Source of the DNA: Brachypodius melanocephalos | Lineage: Eukaryota > Chordata > Aves > Passeriformes > Pycnonotidae | DNA: 64,000 nt | Assembly: GCA_013398615.1 (NCBI GenBank) | Contig: VZSR01000520.1 | Span: 29,307,604-29,371,603, forward strand | Direction of reading: 5' to 3' | Shown: piece by piece, positions 61,440-64,000 of the stretch | How positions within the stretch are numbered: position 1 is the first letter of the stretch | How the letters are laid out: every line of letters begins with the position of its first letter | Program-made: the position numbers and the translations under genes | The notes under the pieces: generated by a model | The model's input: the letters and a program-made list of their open reading frames with translations, nothing else | Database searches by the model: none | What the model was told of the DNA's origin: nothing

Positions 61440-61740
61440 AATGAGATCTGAAGAGGCTGGCACACGGCCTCATCTCTTGCTCTCTGTCTGTCTTCCACCC
61501 TAATTTGCTTTATATATAAAATAAAAATGTCAACTGACTCAGAGACAAACTGTGATCGGCATTTCTGGCGTCTCTATAAAAGCTGTCTCGATTATTCATC
61601 AGGGCGTGCTGCGTGCAGCAAGAGGAGTGATGACATGTCATTCCTGTGTAAGCACCCAGCACATTCCCTTTGAAGTGAGCATCCAGTCGAAGTCCCCATC
61701 AACCCTGGAGCTTACAGTCAGCCCTTCACTGTAAAAAAAT
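61440..61740. promoter_or_regulatory. Candidate conserved non-coding element
   Basis: This stretch is compositionally unlike its surroundings. CpG occurs about seven times (for example CACGGCC, GATCGGC, TGGCGTC, TCTCGATT, GGGCGTG, TGCGTG, AGTCGAAG) in a window where CpG is otherwise sparse. It also holds candidate factor-binding cores: GATTATTCATC, TGACTCAGAGAC (AP-1-like TGACTCA at about 61535) and TCTATAAAAGC (TATA-like, 61574). No repeat family or open frame explains it. Being enhancer-like is inference from texture only, since conservation could not be tested. Confidence 0.35.
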
Positions 61741-64000
61741 ACTTTCAAAAATAAAGAGGGGGCGAGCACTGTATTGCAAACAAGAGGGAGGATTTTGAAG
61801 AGCCAAGGGGGTTAGGGCAGCTAGGCTAAAAGAAACGTAGGAAGTTTGTTGCCTTTAATTTTCTTGATTTTTGGCTGATTTCTTATGACATTAGTTACAG
61901 CATTGGGTATTTTGTCTTTTTTACTGACAGTTCAAAATTAAAATGAAAAGAGGACTCAGAAGGAACAGATGTTGTTACTATAGATGGCTAGAGTGGTACT
62001 TATATCTCATTTTTGACTTCTGTCAACTCGAACAGCTTCTTGTCTATTCCTCACCTTAAAAAAAAATGAAGTCACCCATGGCAAAGTCATGGCACAGCCA
62101 CACCCTGTCAAACTCAGTGCTGCAAAAGCTCTCCATCAATCAGCCACCCAAATGTCACTGTGCAACCATCACGTGCCACAATTCAACCATGGCAGCAGAA
62201 TGCTGTTATCCAGACACTAAATTATATAGTGTAGCACCTCTCCTCCTTCTGGCACAGAAATAGCATAACCAGCTTTTAGCTATTGAGATTGATGCCAATA
62301 AATTTTCGGTCATCTCTCTTCATGGCTATTATTATGCTTCACACTGTAATCAAAGAGAACTTTGCAGTGATTAGTTATCAGGTAGTGGAAAAATGTGGGT
62401 GGGTTTTTAGCGTCACAGCTTTGGGTGGAAGATTACATTACTCACATATGTATACAGCACACAAAATGGGAAGAGGAAGTGGTGGTGATTGCCAATAGAG
62501 AAGGTACAGAATCTGCTTAAAAGTTACTGAGTTTCCTTGGACGTGTCTCTTCTTTCCATTTAAAAAAACAGCAATGAATTCTTCAGTACAGTGTCACTGC
62601 TTAAGAGTTTAAAAATCTCAGTCATGGATATCAAATTGCTGCTTAATACAAAAGTTAATTTGTAAATAATTTTAGAAATAAAGTACCGAATATGATTATA
62701 GCTGTGTGGGGGGTCAGATTCTTCCTGTCCTGAAAGCATTTGTAAAAACATTTCTCTATTTTGTAGGCTTCATAGACTCTAAGGTGAGCATGTAGCCATG
62801 CAGTCATCTATCTCTGAGAGCTATTTATTAACAATGATTTAGCATTTGCTGCTTATCACTTCCCCATTTGAGAACTTTTTTTCCTGTAGTCAGGAACTGG
62901 AAACAGTACTGTGCTACCACTCGCGCACTGTGAATAGCAGATAATTGAAGTGAGCAGCTCGCAAGTGTTCTGGAGGCGGAAATGTGCTCAAATGAACTAT
63001 TTGGTGGATGTTTCTGAATAACAAATCCATTCACAGAAATATGGTTTCAGTCCATGAGGAATAAAGAAGGGCCAAAATTGCATGGATTTTATTTTCTGTG
63101 AATTAAAAATCTAACTGTAATCATTATTACTCAGTGATTTATACACAGTATTGATGATAAAAAGGCTTTGTAAGAGTTAGAAGTGCTGCCTTTTGCAGAG
63201 ACTGTACAACCTATGTTGGTCATAAGGAAGAGTTGGTGATGAGTCAGAGCAGTGTGCATCATAACTTCATACTGGTAAGGAATCCTCTGGCTCCATCTGG
63301 GTGTCTATTACAAGAAAAAGGTCGAGCTATGAAATGGTAGTGCAGGTTTTTCACCATTTGTGCATCCCTCACAAAGACTGGAAAGGCTGAGGTTTGAAAT
63401 TTGGTTATGATAAATGTACAAATGTGCACAAGCCTTTGGCTTCTTCTGGATTTGTTAGCAAGTACTCAGAATGTTGGAGGCTCATCCTTACCAGAGATGC
63501 AGCAGTGTCACTCAAAAAACTTGTCACCAAAATATGGTCCAGTGCTTCATAATTTCAGTAGTTCCATATATATGTAAAGGGTTATGTTTGTAGTCTAAAA
63601 GGAGCAGAAGTTGTAGAGCTAGTTGCAAAAATTCTGTACTTTGTGAGGGTTTCGTGAAGAGCTATTTCCTATCGTGTAAAGCTTTGAAATCTGTTTTATT
63701 GAATTTGGAAATTTAATCTGTTATTTGTCCCAAATATGACACCTGTTCTACATGGTTAAATTCTGTTCTTTGTTGCAACTTTTGAAAGGTAAGCTCAAGT
63801 GACAGTTAATGCCCTAACTTTTTCATGTGACTTCACAAAAGTTCATATCCTACTTTGGATGTCTTTGTAACTGCCACAGTGGTAACATTGTTAGCTGAGA
63901 GCTGAAAGGGGCTGAGGTGGTATCATTTTTCAAAAGAAAAGCCTCTGTTCCAGAAACTGACATTACTTTGATTATGGAAAAAACCCAACTAATCTCTTTG
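61741..64000. other. Anonymous DNA, no gene seen
   Basis: AT-rich sequence with open frames of at most 71 codons. A patch at about 62880-63010 (with ACCACTCGCGCACTGTG and GGAGGCGGAAATG) retains several CpGs and may be a second conserved patch. No repeat family or RNA gene was recognised up to the window end. Confidence 0.5.

Noticed and set aside
1..64000. CRISPR arrays, operons, riboswitches, tRNA or rRNA genes
   Set aside because: No direct-repeat arrays with spacers, no RNA gene structures and no prokaryotic gene organisation were seen. The repeat content indicates a bird nuclear genome.

Overview
This window reads as nuclear DNA of a bird. The recognisable mobile elements are CR1 non-LTR retrotransposons (five segments from four or five insertions, including a 3' end carrying ATTCTGTG octamers) and two non-coding relics of avian-type endogenous retrovirus LTRs. 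Older amniote-wide debris (MIR-like SINE relics and a fold-back repeat) is also present. The background is AT-rich and CpG-poor, with many A-rich and T-rich tracts. I found no protein-coding gene, exon, RNA gene, CpG-island promoter, operon or CRISPR array that I can support. The window is best described as intergenic or deep-intronic DNA. These calls rest on recognising family motifs by eye, not on alignment.

Layout. 1-8.1 kb: anonymous DNA with A-rich tracts, two probable MIR-like relics (about 0.88-0.99 and 1.73-1.84 kb) and a perfect 34-bp tandem duplication (6.54-6.61 kb). 8.17-9.72 kb: a CR1 3'-UTR piece on the minus strand and a decayed CR1 reverse-transcriptase piece on the plus strand. 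9.7-21.9 kb: anonymous DNA with a 19-A tract, a CpG-clustered patch near 13.75 kb and a G/T-rich tract at 20.44-20.61 kb. 21.93-22.46 kb: a complete-looking solo LTR bounded by TGTC and GACA. 22.5-35.6 kb: anonymous DNA with a possible conserved non-coding patch near 34.7 kb. 35.59-35.98 kb: an ancient CR1/L3-like tail followed directly by a well-preserved MIR-like SINE.

38.53-40.25 kb is the most structured locus. A younger minus-strand CR1 has inserted into an older plus-strand CR1 and split its reverse-transcriptase reading frame. A 100-N assembly gap lies inside the younger copy. 40.3-53.2 kb: anonymous DNA with a minus-strand MIR-like relic near 48.8 kb. 53.27-53.72 kb: a second LTR relic whose 3' part matches the first LTR but whose 5' part differs. 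54.06-54.26 kb: an imperfect inverted repeat that looks like an ancient MITE-type element. 54.3-64 kb: anonymous DNA with polypurine and polypyrimidine tracts and the best candidate conserved non-coding element, at about 61.44-61.74 kb, where CpGs are unusually frequent.

No genes work together here. The window records retroelement insertion, nesting and decay, plus a few patches that may be regulatory. I did not find a previously undescribed biological system. The open reading frames that exist (up to about 177 codons) are what chance or repeat sequence would give across six frames of 64 kb.
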